64,000 bases of DNA from a virus: the IMG/VR virus record IMGVR_UViG_3300008262_000068, positions 1-64,000 of that record. One strand, written 5' to 3'. Positions 1 to 6,834 of the stretch are shown here, piece after piece (positions within the stretch are counted from its first letter, which is position 1; each line of letters begins with the position of its first letter). Made by a program: the position numbers and the translations under genes. The notes beneath the pieces are model-generated. The model ran no database searches. It had not been told where the DNA came from and was given only the letters and a program-made list of their open reading frames with translations.

Positions 1-204
1 TCATTTACGCACCTCGTTGATAATAGCAACCAGAAGGATAATAGCAAGAATAGCAAGAACAATTAGAATACTGATCCAAATGGGAGACAGAACCCACACC
101 CACGGCCAAGTAATCTGACCAGTCAGTTTGAGAGCAATAAACAGAATGGTGAGCCAACCAGTGAAACCCATACCAGAGCGAGTAGAAGTGTTGTTAGAAG
201 TCAT
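1..204 (-). CDS. small two-helix membrane protein
   Basis: A 67-residue protein with two hydrophobic stretches (about residues 15-38 and 42-63) separated by a Trp/Pro-rich turn, ending in a short charged tail. The pattern resembles the small phage membrane proteins often annotated as 'transmembrane Fragile-X-F'; that comparison is from memory. Its ATG overlaps the stop of the upstream 52-residue gene in an ATGA, so the two are probably translationally coupled. Role unknown; it could be holin-like, but nothing in the sequence proves that. Confidence 0.75.
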   Translation of the reverse strand: MTSNNTSTRSGMGFTGWLTILFIALKLTGQITWPWVWVLSPIWISILIVLAILAIILLVAIINEVRK

Positions 205-359
205 TTGATAACCAAGTGCTTTTCGTTGTAAATCATGTGATCGAGAACTTGACCGATCATATGTCGGTAAGTTTCATCCTGGTTTTTGCTACACTCTTCA
301 TACGCATCATACAGCATCGTATAGAGTGTGTCCCAGTGTTGGCGAGAAATGACGGTCAT
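201..359 (-). CDS. hypothetical protein, 52 aa
   Basis: Open frame from ATG at 359 to TGA at 201-203, sharing ATGA with the downstream membrane protein. The product (starts MTVISRQHWD) is soluble, rich in Tyr, His and Met, and not recognised. A TATAAT box 24 bases upstream of the ATG gives it its own promoter, which supports a real gene. Confidence 0.65.
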   Translation of the reverse strand: MTVISRQHWDTLYTMLYDAYEECSKNQDETYRHMIGQVLDHMIYNEKHLVIK

Positions 360-382
360 TTGCCTCGGTTGCTTATGAAGTT

Positions 383-388
383 ATTATA
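383..388 (-). promoter_or_regulatory. early-type promoter (-10 TATAAT)
   Basis: TATAAT on the minus strand about 24 nt before the 52-residue gene. A weak inverted repeat (GCACAG/CTGTGC, 396-422) lies just upstream, after the stop of the preceding gene at 437. This is the terminator-then-promoter layout seen elsewhere in the window. No good -35 is visible. Confidence 0.5.
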
Positions 389-436
389 GGGCAAAGCACA
401 GAGCCCGTGACGGACCCTGTGCCAGTTATCAAAGTG

Positions 437-853
437 TCACTTGTTCATTTGCAAAGTGGGGACAGGCATACCACCCTCGGTAGGCACATAGATCGTCACG
501 TTACCTTTATTAGATCCTTCTTCCAGACCAGTAATATACAGATACTGGAGATACTCACGGTTATCTTTCAACGAGTTACCGATGATCTGGTTTGCTTTGG
601 CAACACCTTGAGCACGGATTACCTCAGCATCAGCTAACTGTTGAGCACTATCTTTCTTTGCTTGTGCTTCAAGGACTGCCACTTGGCGTGTATATTCTGC
701 TTTCTGAAGTTCTGCCTTACCTTGTAGCGATTGTGCCCACACATTATACAGCGGACCAACCACAGCGTTGATGACTAGTAGTGAGAGAAGAAACGAAACA
801 CCAATAATGGTGGCATTACGCATCGTATTGTCAGGTTTAGTTCGGTCGATCAT
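437..853 (-). CDS. stomatin/prohibitin-like membrane protein lacking the SPFH core
   Basis: 138 residues. One transmembrane helix at about 12-36 is followed by an Ala/Gln/Lys-rich coiled coil (about 40-95) with the AEVIRAQGVAKANQII pattern typical of the helical tail of band-7 (stomatin/prohibitin/HflC) proteins, and a C-terminal YITGLEEG...VTIYVPTEGG segment like the end of prohibitins. The globular SPFH domain that should lie between helix and coiled coil is absent. Band-7 proteins scaffold membrane proteases; this short form may assemble in, or interfere with, host membrane complexes (inference). Overlaps the upstream gene by ATGA. Confidence 0.8.
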   Translation of the reverse strand: MIDRTKPDNTMRNATIIGVSFLLSLLVINAVVGPLYNVWAQSLQGKAELQKAEYTRQVAVLEAQAKKDSAQQLADAEVIRAQGVAKANQIIGNSLKDNREYLQYLYITGLEEGSNKGNVTIYVPTEGGMPVPTLQMNK

Positions 854-1065
854 TCGTCAATCTCCATAATTTCAATAATAGATTTGATCTTTTCTAGATC
901 TTGTAGTCGCTCATCAATTTCATCATACTGTTCGCAGAAGTCAAGCATACGCAGATCATGCCCTTCATCATCATAGTTTGTCTCTTCACGGATTTCCCAT
1001 TCTACATCAGATAGACGAGCCCTAGTATCATCGATAAAGTATTCGAGAGTGTCAATCAAAGTCAT
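850..1065 (-). CDS. hypothetical acidic protein, 71 aa
   Basis: Highly acidic, predicted mostly helical (repeated EYF, DDTRARL, DLEKIKSIIEI). No recognised domain. ATGA overlaps at both ends place it in one tight operon with the stomatin-like gene and the proline-rich gene. Confidence 0.7.
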   Translation of the reverse strand: MTLIDTLEYFIDDTRARLSDVEWEIREETNYDDEGHDLRMLDFCEQYDEIDERLQDLEKIKSIIEIMEIDE

Positions 1066-1346
1066 GGTTGTGGAGGAACAGGTGGAGGTGGTGCTACTGG
1101 AGGTAGTGTAGCAGGTTGTGGTGCTGTTTGAACTACAGGTGCTACAGGTGCTGGAAGACTAACTGGTTGTGGAGCAACTTGAGATTTTTGTGCTTCTTCG
1201 AGTTTCTTTTCCAGTTCCATCACCTTTTGATCTAATGGCGTCAAAGGAACTTGGTTTTGACTGTCTGCTAGTTTCCAACCAGCAGCACCAGCAGCAAAGA
1301 TACTAGCGAGAGCAGCAAACACAGAAACAGTCTTAGTAAAACTCAT
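1062..1346 (-). CDS. secreted or membrane-anchored proline-rich protein
   Basis: 94 residues: an N-terminal hydrophobic segment (about 5-24, signal peptide or anchor), a short charged coiled coil (about 38-54), then a low-complexity Pro/Ala/Val/Gln tail ending in repeated PPP. The layout suggests a cell-envelope protein with an extended tail. Function unknown. Shares ATGA with both neighbours. Confidence 0.7.
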   Translation of the reverse strand: MSFTKTVSVFAALASIFAAGAAGWKLADSQNQVPLTPLDQKVMELEKKLEEAQKSQVAPQPVSLPAPVAPVVQTAPQPATLPPVAPPPPVPPQP

Positions 1347-1519
1347 TCAAAATCCTCCATGTTGAACCAAGTATCAAGTGAATTCATGATCTCATTTACT
1401 ATAGCATCAGCAGCAGCATCTATGTCTGGTTCGGGATTGTGTTTGTGAGCACGGTTCCAACCAAATCTAACACCTTCTTCAATTGCCATCTCCAATACTG
1501 GACGGAATTTGGGTTTCAT
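1343..1519 (-). CDS. hypothetical protein, 58 aa
   Basis: ATG at 1519, TGA at 1343-1345 overlapping the next ATG. The product (MKPKFRPVLEMAIEEGVRFGWNRAHKH start region) looks like a compact helical protein with an acidic C-terminus. Not recognised. Both stop-start overlaps fit the operon pattern. Confidence 0.65.
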   Translation of the reverse strand: MKPKFRPVLEMAIEEGVRFGWNRAHKHNPEPDIDAAADAIVNEIMNSLDTWFNMEDFE

Positions 1520-1731
1520 TCAAGCACCTCCCAGTGTGCGTCAGATTTGTCACCGAAACGATTAGTACCACTACGAGTACTAACCCAGAAAAAGTATTTG
1601 CGATTTTCTGATGCTAAGAACAACTCACCACCAGTATCTTGCTCTACAATACAGATGGGGTTATTGTCCATAATGTTAGCTAGACGGTTCTTCGCCTTGC
1701 TGCTTTTGGGTTTGACTGTTACCTTTCTCAT
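1516..1731 (-). CDS. hypothetical protein, 71 aa
   Basis: The frame is open to 1836, but ATG 1731 (MRKVTVKPKS) is preferred because a longer protein would overlap the upstream zinc-ribbon-like gene by 161 nt instead of 56. The C-terminal half (IVEQDTGGELFLASENRKYFFWVSTRSG) looks like a small beta-sheet fold. Ends in ATGA with the next gene. Function unknown. Confidence 0.55.
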   Translation of the reverse strand: MRKVTVKPKSSKAKNRLANIMDNNPICIVEQDTGGELFLASENRKYFFWVSTRSGTNRFGDKSDAHWEVLE

Positions 1732-1951
1732 TTTTGATCTCAAGTTTGAGTTTGCGGATACCAGTAATAAAGTAAGCAAAGTCTCGTGTCTCTGTGATAC
1801 GTTTAGTTTCACCACAGACATCACACTTTGCTTCATACACAGATGAACAACCTACAGAATACACGCCATATTTCTGACCACAATCAAAGCATGTATTGTA
1901 TGCTGTCTCAAGTTTCTTCAGCAGTGCTCGTTTTTCTCGGATAGTAGTCAT
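1676..1951 (-). CDS. small protein with two CxxC motifs (zinc-ribbon-like)
   Basis: 91 residues with CFDCG (about 21-25) and CDVCG (about 43-47), a pair of CxxC knuckles spaced for one zinc ion, followed by a basic helix and a polar tail. Probably binds nucleic acid or protein; no specific family recognised. Overlaps both neighbours. Confidence 0.65.
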   Translation of the reverse strand: MTTIREKRALLKKLETAYNTCFDCGQKYGVYSVGCSSVYEAKCDVCGETKRITETRDFAYFITGIRKLKLEIKNEKGNSQTQKQQGEEPSS

Positions 1952-2102
1952 CAGGGAACTTTTTGTCTATGAGGTAATCATACAGCAACTGAGCGAACCC
2001 GTAGTGGGGTCGTATGCCAGTTTCTAAACTGCCACTCGTTGCCACCGTCCACATGATGTCTAGGTGATTCTTATCAGGTATCGGTTTCGGGTTCTCCATC
2101 AT
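1908..2102 (-). CDS. hypothetical protein, 64 aa
   Basis: Begins MMENPKPIP; either of two adjacent ATGs could be used. Aromatic- and Asp-rich; no family recognised. It overlaps the genes on each side by 29-44 nt, which is more than the usual 1-4 nt in this operon, so exact ends are less sure. Confidence 0.55.
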   Translation of the reverse strand: MMENPKPIPDKNHLDIMWTVATSGSLETGIRPHYGFAQLLYDYLIDKKFPDDYYPRKTSTAEET

Positions 2103-2442
2103 GGCGCAAATCCTCCATTAGTTCATCAATTGAATAAGTTTCTACTTTACCTAGCTCAATATCTTCTACCATCTGCAGTAGATATTCTAGGAATTCTTTT
2201 GGGTAAACATCATCCTCGTTGAGTGATGCCCAGAACCATTCTATACACTCTGTTTCTGGATCTTCTACTGTTCTAGGTAGAGCATAGTGATCATAGTTGA
2301 ATGTCATTAAGTCAGCCCATATGCGAAATGTCATTCGCATACTCTGCCATCCTGTCATCCAGCAATGACCAATCCAATATTCCCACCAGTTCAGAGTAGT
2401 TTTTGTTTTTGCTGTACCTTTGATTGCTGTACTGTACGCCAT
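2074..2442 (-). CDS. hypothetical protein, 122 aa
   Basis: Trp-rich N-terminal half (NWWEYWIGHCWMTGWQSMRM) then an acidic helical C-terminus. Not recognised. Start ATG overlaps the upstream stop as TAATG. Confidence 0.65.
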   Translation of the reverse strand: MAYSTAIKGTAKTKTTLNWWEYWIGHCWMTGWQSMRMTFRIWADLMTFNYDHYALPRTVEDPETECIEWFWASLNEDDVYPKEFLEYLLQMVEDIELGKVETYSIDELMEDLRHDGEPETDT

Positions 2443-2741
2443 TATCGTGATGTCCCAGGTAGACTACTCATCTTCCATGTATAAGAGAAAAGGTCTATGT
2501 CAAATCCAAATTTATACACCCAGAACATGAAACTCAGCACACCACTACTACCAGATGTGATCTGCATGTATGGCCAACTAGGATAATCAGACCAGGAGAA
2601 TGACCACTGTAGGAATGATCGTCTCTTGATAGGTACAGGGAAGTGCTTATTGAAATTCAATAGTTGGAAATACCACGTATCACCAAAGTCTTCTGAGTAT
2701 GTGTATCTAAACAGATCTAGTTTTGCGCTTGAATAGTTCAT
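2442..2741 (-). CDS. hypothetical aromatic-rich protein, 99 aa
   Basis: Very rich in Phe, Tyr, Trp and Ser; a hydrophobic stretch near residues 66-85 could be membrane-associated. No family recognised. Overlaps the upstream 135-residue gene by 35 nt. Confidence 0.55.
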   Translation of the reverse strand: MNYSSAKLDLFRYTYSEDFGDTWYFQLLNFNKHFPVPIKRRSFLQWSFSWSDYPSWPYMQITSGSSGVLSFMFWVYKFGFDIDLFSYTWKMSSLPGTSR

Positions 2742-3114
2742 AGTCCATTACTTTGCCATATTTGAAGTGTATTATAGCACGGGGCCAGTCTTCCCACTCA
2801 CCACCCCATGTTGATGTATAGACTTCAACATATTTGGTGATCATGCATGGTTGATATCTACCATGAGCACCAGTTGGTATCCATTCGTAGTTCAAGAAAC
2901 CACGTTCGGGATCATACCTAGGATCATCCTGTTTGATAGTCTCAAATATATGAGTACCGACGTAAGTTGGATACCACAATTGACCAGCAGGATCTAACCA
3001 ATATGCTGTCATGGTGCCACCAATACCATCCTCAATATCTTTGGTTTGACACTCTACATTTGTGAGTTCTGGTCCTAGATCATAGGATGATCTAAAGTAA
3101 TCGAACATGCCCAT
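2707..3114 (-). CDS. conserved-type phage hypothetical, 135 aa
   Basis: Starts MGMFDYFRSSYDLGPELTNVECQTKD, an opening I recall from many phage and bacterial hypotheticals, in which Cys and polar residues lead into a beta-rich domain. Function unknown. Aromatic content is high and no membrane segment is visible. Confidence 0.75.
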   Translation of the reverse strand: MGMFDYFRSSYDLGPELTNVECQTKDIEDGIGGTMTAYWLDPAGQLWYPTYVGTHIFETIKQDDPRYDPERGFLNYEWIPTGAHGRYQPCMITKYVEVYTSTWGGEWEDWPRAIIHFKYGKVMDYELFKRKTRSV

Positions 3115-3119
3115 GATAA

Positions 3120-3392
3120 TTATTCAAATGGTTTGGTTCTACTTACACGCATATCCTGTTGCTGGGGCGTGTCATATGGCGTGACGCAAGCAACAGAAAT
3201 TTCCATCGCTTTAGATGCTTTTGCCATCTCACGATACCCAAGTCCAACATACAATTGTCCACCACATACAGCGGCTGCCATAATGCCCCAGAACACATAG
3301 TACCAATTCGACTTCACTTGCCCAATTGGTTGACGGAAGGGGCGCTCACGGATGGTCTGTCCCCTGTCGGGGCTCTCATACACAGTTTTCAT
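3120..3392 (-). CDS. single-pass membrane protein, 90 aa
   Basis: Basic N-terminus (RERPFRQPIGQVKSN), one transmembrane segment (about 30-50, YYVFWGIMAAAVCGGQLYVGL), then a polar C-terminus. Positive-inside reading puts the N-terminus in the cytoplasm. Function unknown. Confidence 0.65.
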   Translation of the reverse strand: MKTVYESPDRGQTIRERPFRQPIGQVKSNWYYVFWGIMAAAVCGGQLYVGLGYREMAKASKAMEISVACVTPYDTPQQQDMRVSRTKPFE

Positions 3393-3582
3393 CGTCTTCT
3401 ACCTTACGTAGTACAATTTGGTCATCTTCGACAATCCATTCCAACAAGTCATCCTCTTGCCAACCAAGTTCATCGAGGAAGTCTGCTGGAATAGGCATGA
3501 ACAAGTCACCATTGTCATCCTCATCGAGTATAACAGTATAGTCTGTATTCTGGATTGTATCGAGTGATGTATTTTCGGGCAT
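3376..3582 (-). CDS. AbrB/MazE-like small protein
   Basis: 68 residues from ATG 3582; an in-frame GTG lies at 3591. The core DNGDLFMPIPADFLDELGWQEDDLLEWIVEDDQIVLRKVE has the look of the swapped-hairpin AbrB/SpoVT/MazE fold: a strand with IP, a short helix ending LGW, an acidic turn, then two strands. These domains bind DNA as dimers, but this copy is unusually acidic, so it may instead bind protein or mimic DNA (inference). No toxin partner is adjacent. Confidence 0.6.
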   Translation of the reverse strand: MPENTSLDTIQNTDYTVILDEDDNGDLFMPIPADFLDELGWQEDDLLEWIVEDDQIVLRKVEDDENCV

Positions 3583-3958
3583 GGTCTTCACATTGGAAAT
3601 AGCAGGTTTTCTTTTCGCTTGTATCTTCTAGACGATATGGGAACATATCGACATACGGAAACAGTGCAAGATCAGAAGAATATACGAGCTCCTGTGACTT
3701 CGTATTCTTCGTCTTTCGTGTCGATTTGACTGGTGTTTTCGCTACCTTGCTCGCCTTCTGTGGCGACTTCTTGGCGCTGGTTGATGGCGTTTTCGATGAT
3801 GTCTTCGATGGAGACTTCTTCGTTGTCAGGGTCGTCAGATTTTGCGATAACTTCTTCGCAGTGCGAGCGGATGCACTCGATGAAGTCTTCTTCTGTCCAG
3901 TCGTTGAGGATGCTTTCTTTGGGGTCTTCTTTGTCCCAGTCGATCGTGAAGGTGCCAT
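3521..3958 (-). CDS. Lys/Ser/Thr-rich protein overlapping an acidic gene in another frame
   Basis: 145 residues. Residues 1-88 are low-complexity Lys/Ser/Thr/Pro, histone-tail-like. Residues 90-145 (LFPYVDMFPYRLED...CYFQCEDHARKYITRYN) look like a compact ordered domain. The ATG shares one base with the stop of a small membrane-protein frame (TGATG), which favours this start. Most of the low-complexity part lies in the +1 frame of the acidic gene at 3672-3986. Alternatives: only the last 41 residues from ATG 3646 are made, or the C-terminus is reached from the acidic frame by a +1 shift. Confidence 0.45.
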   Translation of the reverse strand: MAPSRSTGTKKTPKKASSTTGQKKTSSSASARTAKKLSQNLTTLTTKKSPSKTSSKTPSTSAKKSPQKASKVAKTPVKSTRKTKNTKSQELVYSSDLALFPYVDMFPYRLEDTSEKKTCYFQCEDHARKYITRYNPEYRLYCYTR

Positions 3959-3986
3959 CAGTGTTTTCGATTACGGAGATTGTCAT
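3672..3986 (-). CDS. acidic hypothetical protein, 104 aa
   Basis: Start chosen at ATG 3986 (MTISVIENTDGTFTIDWD), where the ordered-looking sequence begins; the frame continues upstream to 4031 without support. Very Asp/Glu-rich with a helical middle (WTEEDFIECIRSHCEEVIA). Overlaps the Lys/Ser-rich frame over most of its length. Function unknown. Confidence 0.55.
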   Translation of the reverse strand: MTISVIENTDGTFTIDWDKEDPKESILNDWTEEDFIECIRSHCEEVIAKSDDPDNEEVSIEDIIENAINQRQEVATEGEQGSENTSQIDTKDEEYEVTGARIFF

Positions 3987-4077
3987 GTTCAATAGTGTCG
4001 AGGTGGTTGAACACAGGTGAGTATAATGCAAATAGTGCCCAACCCACAGCTGCTGAAATAATTAGAAACTCAAGCAT
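3958..4077 (-). CDS. 39-residue membrane peptide
   Basis: ATG 4077 to TGA 3958-3960. Begins MLEFLIISAAVGWALFALYSPVF: one transmembrane helix (about 3-23) and a charged tail. It overlaps the upstream gene's end by 8 nt and shares a TGATG with the next frame. Function unknown. Confidence 0.5.
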   Translation of the reverse strand: MLEFLIISAAVGWALFALYSPVFNHLDTIEHDNLRNRKH

Positions 4078-4396
4078 TAATAGTTTCTACTTCTACTAGT
4101 GCTTCTTTGATCGCTGTTTTCAGATCACGATGAGGAATGAACACCTCATCAATTTCATCTTTGTATTCTGGTTTTTCATCCTTGAAGGCATCAGATGTCT
4201 GATAAATCAGAGATCGTGTGATATCATTCAGAACTTCAAAGCACGATCCAGGGAGATTAGAGTAGTTACCATTCCCCTTGCCATACAGTTCTTCCCTCAC
4301 CTTATCCAACATAAACTTGTATGTGGTAAGATTATCTTCAAAGATATTGTAATACAGTGTTTCGTCTTCGGGTGTCTTGAATTTAGGAAAGTTCAT
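4070..4396 (-). CDS. hypothetical helical protein, 108 aa
   Basis: Charged, mostly helical protein starting MNFPKFKTPEDETLYYN. No family recognised. Overlaps both neighbours by 8-14 nt, consistent with a coupled operon. Confidence 0.7.
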   Translation of the reverse strand: MNFPKFKTPEDETLYYNIFEDNLTTYKFMLDKVREELYGKGNGNYSNLPGSCFEVLNDITRSLIYQTSDAFKDEKPEYKDEIDEVFIPHRDLKTAIKEALVEVETINA

Positions 4397-4553
4397 TTTC
4401 GTCAGGGTTCTTGGGATTTGCGAATGTACCGAAGTTGTAAGTGTAGTACAGGAAGTTGTTGATGCTACGCTCGATGCCTAGACTTTCTTTGACTGCTAAC
4501 CAGCTCTCATATTCTAGTTGTATGTCTGGTCCCAATTCAAGCGTCACTTCCAT
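4383..4553 (-). CDS. hypothetical protein, 56 aa
   Basis: ATG 4553 (MEVTLELGPDIQLEYESWLAV) to TAA 4383-4385. Composition matches neighbouring small genes. Function unknown. Confidence 0.6.
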   Translation of the reverse strand: MEVTLELGPDIQLEYESWLAVKESLGIERSINNFLYYTYNFGTFANPKNPDENELS

Positions 4554-4692
4554 CTGCTTCCCTCTTTTGTCTGATGTTGTGTAGGATGCTCTCAGCTAGA
4601 GCGAAATTGTCGTTGTTGTATGCTGTAATGTAATCCAGTATGAGAGACCTGAGATCAGGATCTAATGGATTGATAGAGTTGTCCGAGTTCAT
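4537..4692 (-). CDS. hypothetical protein, 51 aa
   Basis: ATG 4692 (MNSDNSINPLDPDLRSLILDYI) to TGA 4537-4539. Predicted two helices. Overlaps neighbours by 17 and 38 nt. Function unknown. Confidence 0.55.
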   Translation of the reverse strand: MNSDNSINPLDPDLRSLILDYITAYNNDNFALAESILHNIRQKREADGSDA

Positions 4693-4879
4693 CAGCGTCA
4701 TAGAATAACGTAACTTCGTTATCTAGTTGTTCAGGATCCAACCATTCAAAGAACTCGTCAGCAAATGCCAACGCATCATCAACCCGATCTTCAGTAATCA
4801 GTTGCTTAAAGCGAACACATGCCCACTCGTAGATGTCATCACGATACTGGGAAATCCGCAGGCAGTCTTCGTTGTTCAT
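4655..4879 (-). CDS. hypothetical acidic protein, 74 aa
   Basis: Helical, acidic protein (MNNEDCLRISQYRDDIYEW start). ATGA overlap with the upstream gene at 4876-4879. Not recognised. Confidence 0.65.
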   Translation of the reverse strand: MNNEDCLRISQYRDDIYEWACVRFKQLITEDRVDDALAFADEFFEWLDPEQLDNEVTLFYDADELGQLYQSIRS

Positions 4880-5130
4880 TTTTTGAAAAGAGTAAGTTTG
4901 TTCTGGAGGTGATCGTAAGACTTGAATTCTACATCATGAGGGAGCGACCTGGCAAGGGCGGCGGCGAACTCATTAGGAAATTTACTGAATACACGCCAGT
5001 ACTTGGCGGTTTCCTCATAGGTCAGATCTTGACGAGGAACCACACTGATACTATACTCACCCATCGTATAGCGATTGGGGAATGGTTCTACCAGCGTCTG
5101 GATGTATTCAACCAGTGGATTGTATTTCAT
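4876..5130 (-). CDS. hypothetical protein, 84 aa
   Basis: Mixed alpha/beta composition starting MKYNPLVEYIQTLVEPFPNRY. No motif recognised. ATGA overlaps at both ends. Confidence 0.65.
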   Translation of the reverse strand: MKYNPLVEYIQTLVEPFPNRYTMGEYSISVVPRQDLTYEETAKYWRVFSKFPNEFAAALARSLPHDVEFKSYDHLQNKLTLFKK

Positions 5131-5405
5131 TTGATAAAGACCTCCAGGTGCTCTTCAGATAGTTTAGCGATCTCTTGAAGGTGATAGGCAATGTGAGCTA
5201 CATACTCACGCTCTTCATCTTCAAGATTGTCCCACGCAATATCATATGATCCTTCCCAATCAATAGTGCCATCTTCGAGCACAGGAGCACCATAAATGGC
5301 ATCTTTGGGATGATCGATAGCGTAGGCGTTGTCGTTGGTAACGATGTAATGCATGGCAGAAACGAACTCTGTAGGTAATTTAGCAGGACTGAGAGCGGAT
5401 GTCAA
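5127..5405 (-). CDS. hypothetical protein, 92 aa (TTG start)
   Basis: The frame is open from a TTG at 5405, three bases after the stop of the upstream gene; the first ATG is at 5354 (MHYIVTNDNAYAIDHPKDAI). The TTG version leaves no gap in the operon, the ATG version loses 17 residues. The C-terminal half is an acidic helix. Function unknown. Confidence 0.6.
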   Translation of the reverse strand: MTSALSPAKLPTEFVSAMHYIVTNDNAYAIDHPKDAIYGAPVLEDGTIDWEGSYDIAWDNLEDEEREYVAHIAYHLQEIAKLSEEHLEVFIK

Positions 5406-5408
5406 GCA

Positions 5409-5852
5409 TCAGCGAGCGTAGAGATAACCGCCAGACCAGTCAGCATTCTCCAGCAACCACTCACGATCAGCAATCAAGCGCAGATCGTAGCGCACACCTT
5501 TAGCAGGTGCCTTCCAGGAAGCGGATTTATACACTTCACCAGTCTTTTTGTCCACGAAAGCATGGACAGAGCGGGAGCTACCACCATCAACCATGATGAT
5601 CTTGTGGTATTTCTTACCGCTCTCGATCACATAATTGATGGGCGAAGTGCCTTGCTTCAGTTTCTCGATGCAGGCAGTGTGATACTCAACATTCTCACCC
5701 TGCTCAACATAACGCTTGTGTCCACGAATAGCACAATCGTGGTAGTTTTGAACCAGAGCATCACAGAGCATGTAGCAGTGCTTCAGAACGTTGATCTGAA
5801 GAGTGTTGCGGGCAGTCTGCTCAAAAACGAACTGGGCGAAGGTGGTGGTCAT
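5409..5852 (-). CDS. hypothetical protein, 147 aa
   Basis: Start placed at ATG 5852 (MTTTFAQFVFEQ) because a TATACT promoter box lies 22 nt upstream; the longer open frame to 5948 would run through the promoter. A helical N-terminus is followed by a beta-rich C-terminal domain (KKYHKIIMVDGGSSRSVHAFVDKKTGEVYKSASW). Looks like a conserved cyanophage protein; no function recognised. Confidence 0.75.
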   Translation of the reverse strand: MTTTFAQFVFEQTARNTLQINVLKHCYMLCDALVQNYHDCAIRGHKRYVEQGENVEYHTACIEKLKQGTSPINYVIESGKKYHKIIMVDGGSSRSVHAFVDKKTGEVYKSASWKAPAKGVRYDLRLIADREWLLENADWSGGYLYAR

Positions 5853-5873
5853 GTGTCTCTCGCTGATGTAATC

Positions 5874-5879
5874 AGTATA
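5874..5879 (-). promoter_or_regulatory. promoter (-10 TATACT)
   Basis: TATACT followed by a short leader ending GCGAGAGACAC before the ATG at 5852. It decides the start of the 147-residue gene. The leader resembles those of other early-type genes here. Confidence 0.5.
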
Positions 5880-5886
5880 GGGCAGA

Positions 5887-6018
5887 TCAGAGCAGTTCCA
5901 ATGCCTCCTGTGACAGCTCTTCAACTGGCACATCGCTGTCCCAGTCATGCTCAGAAAGGTCTAGATCATATGCATCGATCTGATCCAGGATGTAACGGTC
6001 AAGCAAAACTTCTTCCAT
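5887..6018 (-). CDS. hypothetical acidic protein, 43 aa
   Basis: ATG 6018 (MEEVLLDRYILDQIDAYDLD) to TGA 5887-5889. Strongly acidic amphipathic helices. Lies two bases after the RlpA-like gene, so it is likely on the same transcript. Function unknown. Confidence 0.55.
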   Translation of the reverse strand: MEEVLLDRYILDQIDAYDLDLSEHDWDSDVPVEELSQEALELL

Positions 6019-6020
6019 AA

Positions 6021-6326
6021 TTAACCAATAACTCGATAACAAACGGTAGCGTTACCCTTACGGGCAGATTGAATGTGAGAGAAAGCAGAGTAAGATAAAT
6101 CTAAATCTGCGTGAGAATATGGCCCACGGTCGTTGATACGAACAATGACCTGCTTGCCATTATCTTGGTTGGTCACCCTGATTTTACTACCCATAGGTAG
6201 ATAAGGATGAGCTGCAGTCCAACGATAAGCATCAAACCGTTCACCATTAGCGGTTTTTTGTCCATGGAAACCATCTCCTACTCCATAAAATGTGGCAATA
6301 CCACACATCAAACCAGCAATAATCAT
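6021..6326 (-). CDS. RlpA-like double-psi beta-barrel protein
   Basis: 101 residues forming almost only the RlpA domain: GIATFYGVGDGFHGQKTANGERFD, then PMGSKIRVTN, VIVRINDRGPY and DLDLSYSAF. In RlpA and related expansin-fold proteins this barrel cleaves naked glycan strands of peptidoglycan, with the Asp in the NDRGP motif in the active site. An N-terminal hydrophobic stretch (about 1-13) may act as a secretion signal. Probably acts on the host wall (lysis or entry); this is inferred from the family. It follows a small signal-peptide protein with ATGA overlap. Confidence 0.85.
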   Translation of the reverse strand: MIIAGLMCGIATFYGVGDGFHGQKTANGERFDAYRWTAAHPYLPMGSKIRVTNQDNGKQVIVRINDRGPYSHADLDLSYSAFSHIQSARKGNATVCYRVIG

Positions 6327-6478
6327 TTGGTCTTAGCAAAAATACAATCAGGGTGTCCTTTGGGTAGTTCAGCACAAGCTTTATCGTATGCTTCAAACAT
6401 GTTCTGATCTCTCTTAGCGAGAGCAACATTATACATCAGAATGCTGATAGCAATAAGAAAGATGTAAGAGATTTTCAT
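6323..6478 (-). CDS. small exported protein, 51 aa
   Basis: ATG 6478 to TGA 6323-6325, with ATGA overlaps on both sides. N-terminal signal peptide (MKISYIFLIAISILMYNVALA) with an AxA-like cleavage site, then about 30 residues with two Cys that could form a disulfide. Coupled to the RlpA-like gene, which suggests a joint role in the cell envelope (inference). Confidence 0.65.
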   Translation of the reverse strand: MKISYIFLIAISILMYNVALAKRDQNMFEAYDKACAELPKGHPDCIFAKTK

Positions 6479-6681
6479 TTGATGTGACCTTCAGCAATCT
6501 GGTTGACAACGTTACGGGCAGACTTCATGAATTGAAAGGGAGTATAAAGTCCCATGTCTACACCATCAAGAACATCAGAACCATTGTAAGTGTTGACAAT
6601 CAACAGGCAAGCATCATAGAGAGCGGCAAGGTGCTCTTCTTTAGATTGAAATTGCATGGCGTTGTAAGAAGGAAGTGTCAT
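6475..6681 (-). CDS. hypothetical protein, 68 aa
   Basis: Helical protein starting MTLPSYNAMQFQSKEEHLAALY. ATGA overlap with the exported protein downstream. Not recognised. Confidence 0.65.
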   Translation of the reverse strand: MTLPSYNAMQFQSKEEHLAALYDACLLIVNTYNGSDVLDGVDMGLYTPFQFMKSARNVVNQIAEGHIK

Positions 6682-6695
6682 GATCAGTTAGTAAG

Positions 6696-6818
6696 TCAGG
6701 AGTTCCAATAAACATCATACTCTTCTTCAGACATGGCAAATACTTTCGCCATCTCTTCACGGTCTTCGTCAGAGATATCGAAGATCTCGCCAGGCATGTC
6801 TTGGATTTCATCCCACAT
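6696..6818 (-). CDS. hypothetical acidic protein, 40 aa
   Basis: ATG 6818 (MWDEIQDMPGEIFDISDEDR) to TGA 6696-6698. It follows a conserved promoter module (TATAAT-N4-AGGTAATC) by 16 nt, which marks it as the first gene of an operon. Function unknown. Confidence 0.65.
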   Translation of the reverse strand: MWDEIQDMPGEIFDISDEDREEMAKVFAMSEEEYDVYWNS

Positions 6819-6834
6819 GGGGTGGTGCTCCGTT

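Noticed and set aside
1439-1846. Plus-strand frame of 135 codons
   Set aside because: Antisense to three coupled small genes; composition Phe/Leu/Ser/Cys-rich without protein-like pattern.
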